From: Diprion similis
Taxonomy: Eukaryota; Arthropoda; Insecta; Hymenoptera; Diprionidae
Direction: 5' to 3'
Assembly: GCF_021155765.1 (NCBI RefSeq)
Contig: NC_060109.1
Span: 3,683,001 to 3,747,000, forward strand
DNA length: 64,000 nucleotides
A program made the position numbers and the translations under genes. The notes beneath the pieces were generated by a model. It was not told the DNA's origin, did no database searches, and saw only the letters and a list, made by a program, of their open reading frames with translations. Positions 61,701 through 64,000 of the stretch are shown here, one piece after another (position 1 is the stretch's first letter; every line of letters starts with the position of its first letter).

Positions 61701-62141
61701 GTTGAGTAGTTGATTTTATAATGATTACTGAATTTAGTAAGTGTGTGAAAGGATCGCACAGGTGCGCAAAATTGAACAAGTGTTTGGGGTGTATTATGTA
61801 TGTACAATTATATGTATAGCAATGTTTTGCGGGGTTCTTTCAGCTTTAGGGTTTATTCATAGTATTTAATATTTAATCTTAAAGGCAACGTAATATCGGC
61901 CGATAAGCTTCTTCATCCACGATTGAATATATCCCTTAAGGCTCCACAACGTTGCCAGTGCTGCGCACTGATTCTCAGACTTTGGTTAGCGTCACCAAAG
62001 AGTATAGGATAGAGTGGAAGGTCCCATAAGAGCCAATGTATAAAAGCGTACCTCGATTTTCAGCACGCTCTGGTGGTTTTGAGGAAAAGTAAAGTACCCT
62101 TACTACAATTTTGGCACTTCCTTTAAACCAGGGAATACAGT

Positions 62142-62533
62142 TGTTAAATATTTATAAGGCCAGGATAGCTTTGACCAGGAAAGGGGGAGTCGAGACGAGA
62201 CGATCGGGTTAATTGCCGGCAATTGAACAGGTTTATTAAGAAAAACAAGGAATACACAATACACGCAGAACAACAGAAAACAATACTTGGGCCAACGGGC
62301 CAACATCGAATAACACGGACTAACTTTACACTAATATATTGACGAACGAATTAATTCTCTCACTCCGAGTGTCTCTTACGAGCGACGGGCACGTACTGCC
62401 CGATACTACCCTATTCTTCTACTCGGTCTTTCGCCCTTTTGTTATGCTACACACACACATCCTCATACATACACATTCTTAAACCTAAACATTCGCGCGC
62501 GGTTTTCGAGTTCTCGGCACTTCACATCTAACA
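62142..62533 (-). mobile_element. 3' LTR of a Ty3/gypsy retrotransposon
   Basis: On the - strand it starts TGTTAGATG (62533), 16 bp after the pol stop, and ends ATTTAACA (62142), giving TGTTA/TAACA ends and a length of 392 bp. AATAAACCTG lies at 62237 near the 3' end. The other LTR is outside the window, so identity cannot be checked. Confidence 0.6.
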
Positions 62534-62549
62534 TTCGACCATCCTATTT

Positions 62550-64000
62550 TCACTCGTCCTCGAGTGCGGAGTTGGGGACGAAATCCGTGTAGCCGTGGGG
62601 TGCTTTGCGTACACGTTGGGGGCGCGCACTGCGAGTGGAGGGTTCGGCATTAGCCCCAGTCTCCTCCTCGACTACCTCTTCTTCGTCGGGATCACTATGT
62701 TCGTTCGGCGCATCGTCGGTAACGCTCCCCGTGTCGTCCTCTTCCTCTTCTTCTGGGTCGTCGTTAGAATCATGACTTGGACGCCAGATTTTTAGTTGGC
62801 TGGCATGGGCCGTCGCAGCATACCTTCGTCCTTCTTGGTCCTGGCGGAGGTTTGCGATGGCATATGTGTCGCTCGGCAACGCCTTGGTGATTACCAACGG
62901 TCCTTGATATTTATTCTGCATTTTAGTGGACTCACCGGTAGCGGTGCGGCCGATTTTCATGAAGACGATGTCTCCGACATAGAAAACTGCGTTCTTCGCT
63001 CGGTTCTGATCGTAGCGGGCTTTATACGCGGCCTGGGTGCCGATGATCCTTCCTCGGGCTTCCTCTTGGAGATCCTCTGGGCGGGTGTAATTGGCTTCGC
63101 TTTCTACGGTGAGAGCTCGCAGGGGACCTTCGTCGTGTCGGGCGACGTAGCCGTATAGGAGTTCGAAAGGTGATTTACCCGTGGTGGCATTGACACAATC
63201 GTTCAAGTCACGTTGTGCGATTTTCAGCTTTCGATCCCAGTCTCTTCCCTCTGGGTCTTCTACACTGGTACATAGGATAGGTATGATAACAGCGTTCGTT
63301 CTTTCGATCTGTCCGTTCGCTTGTGGGTGACGGGGGGAGTTTCGGGTATGACTAATGCCGTGGCGGCTGCAGAATTCTGCGAACTTCTTCGAGGTGAAAC
63401 AGGTGCCTCGGTCGGAGATGATCCTCAAGGGCGCGCCGAAATCCAGGACAAAATCTTCAAGCATTTTCACCACGTTGGTGACGTTCGTGTTTCTTACTGC
63501 TTTTAGTAACGTAAATTTTGTCAAGTTATCAATCAGCGCGAATACATGTTTGTTATGTCGCGGGGTGGTGATCAGCGGTCCGAGGTGATCGATGTGCACT
63601 ATAGAAAAGGGTCTCGGTCCGGGCGGAATCGGATGCAGTTGTCCGGCTTGCGGGCCTGGTTTTCCCTTTGTCCTGATGCACTGTACACACGCGCGGATGT
63701 GATATTTTACGTAACGTCGCGCCCCTGGGAAATAATAGAATGACGACAGCTTCGCCAACGTACGTTCGGGGCCTGGGTGTCCTTGGAGGTCGTGAAATCT
63801 AATAGCCAGGCTTTTTCGCATTATTTTTGGTACCACATAACGTAGTTTATCCCCGTTTTTCTTATAGAGAATTCCATTGCGGCACTCAAAGTCGGTCACT
63901 TCACCTTTTTCGCGCACGGTTCGCGCACTCACCGGTTTTAACAAAATTTTTCGTTTTTTGCGTAAATCGCCGTCTGCGTACTGATACATCGAGATTTCAT
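62550..64000 (-). CDS. Ty3/gypsy pol polyprotein, integrase end (partial)
   Basis: The frame is open from the window's right edge to a stop at 62550; the first Met in view (63989) is internal, so the true start is beyond 64000. Counting from that Met: zinc-binding H66, H71, C101, C104 (HH-CC), then the DDE core D134 (HIDHLGP), D193 (ISDRGTCF) and E229 (NGQIERTN), with 35 residues between the last two as in retroviral integrases. C-terminal strand-rich region (GDIVFMKIGR, KYQGPLVIT, ASQLKIW) and an acidic Glu/Asp tail follow. All catalytic residues are kept and there is no stop, so this copy may be young. Reverse transcriptase and RNase H should lie to the right. Confidence 0.93.
   Translation of the reverse strand, partial: EISMYQYADGDLRKKRKILLKPVSARTVREKGEVTDFECRNGILYKKNGDKLRYVVPKIMRKSLAIRFHDLQGHPGPERTLAKLSSFYYFPGARRYVKYHIRACVQCIRTKGKPGPQAGQLHPIPPGPRPFSIVHIDHLGPLITTPRHNKHVFALIDNLTKFTLLKAVRNTNVTNVVKMLEDFVLDFGAPLRIISDRGTCFTSKKFAEFCSRHGISHTRNSPRHPQANGQIERTNAVIIPILCTSVEDPEGRDWDRKLKIAQRDLNDCVNATTGKSPFELLYGYVARHDEGPLRALTVESEANYTRPEDLQEEARGRIIGTQAAYKARYDQNRAKNAVFYVGDIVFMKIGRTATGESTKMQNKYQGPLVITKALPSDTYAIANLRQDQEGRRYAATAHASQLKIWRPSHDSNDDPEEEEEDDTGSVTDDAPNEHSDPDEEEVVEEETGANAEPSTRSARPQRVRKAPHGYTDFVPNSALEDE

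Noticed and set aside
1..64000. tRNA, rRNA, snRNA or CRISPR features
   Set aside because: I found no cloverleaf with conserved box sequences, no rRNA core and no spaced identical repeats on reading through; weak candidates could be missed by eye.

Overview
The window looks like nuclear DNA of an insect. It is AT-rich, with spliced genes using GT-AG introns, dense transposon debris and insect-like gene families. A hymenopteran is a guess only. Three host loci can be supported: (1) a torso-like receptor tyrosine kinase on the + strand (21566-27696) that carries two disabling lesions; (2) a SMIM14 homologue on the + strand (29826-47516), only about 105 codons spread over 17.7 kb; (3) ZCCHC8, the scaffold of the nuclear exosome targeting (NEXT) complex, on the - strand (60741-52684, seven exons, about 643 aa).

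The standout is a Maverick/Polinton-class element at 6534-17895. It starts AGT, ends ACT and is flanked by a perfect 6-bp duplication CACGTT, as expected for this class. Its terminal inverted repeats are about 5.0 kb each, far longer than usual, and each contains a full protein-primed B-family DNA polymerase reading inward, so almost the whole element is a near-perfect palindrome. The unique 1.34-kb centre keeps only the C-terminal chromodomain end of the integrase. In both arms the polymerase is split at the same place into two overlapping ORFs. Because the duplication lies outside both arms, the palindrome was inserted as a unit. It resembles a snap-back (symmetric, defective) derivative of a protein-primed linear genome that was integrated with help in trans.

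Layout: 1-6527 gene-poor, with a possible solo LTR and old repeats; 6528-17901 palindromic Maverick and its target duplication; 17902-21565 gene-poor; 21566-27696 broken torso-like kinase with an LTR-like insertion; 27697-29784 gene-poor; 29785-47600 SMIM14, whose introns hold several MITEs, a 60-bp minisatellite and derelict transposase/gag pieces; 47600-52600 gene-poor with hairpin repeats; 52600-60741 ZCCHC8, with a TTAA-flanked MITE nested inside a larger inverted-repeat element in intron 1; 60742-62141 spacer with a probable solo LTR; 62142-64000 the 3' end of a Ty3/gypsy retrotransposon on the - strand, cut by the window edge. No tRNA, rRNA, CRISPR array or bacterial-type operon was seen.
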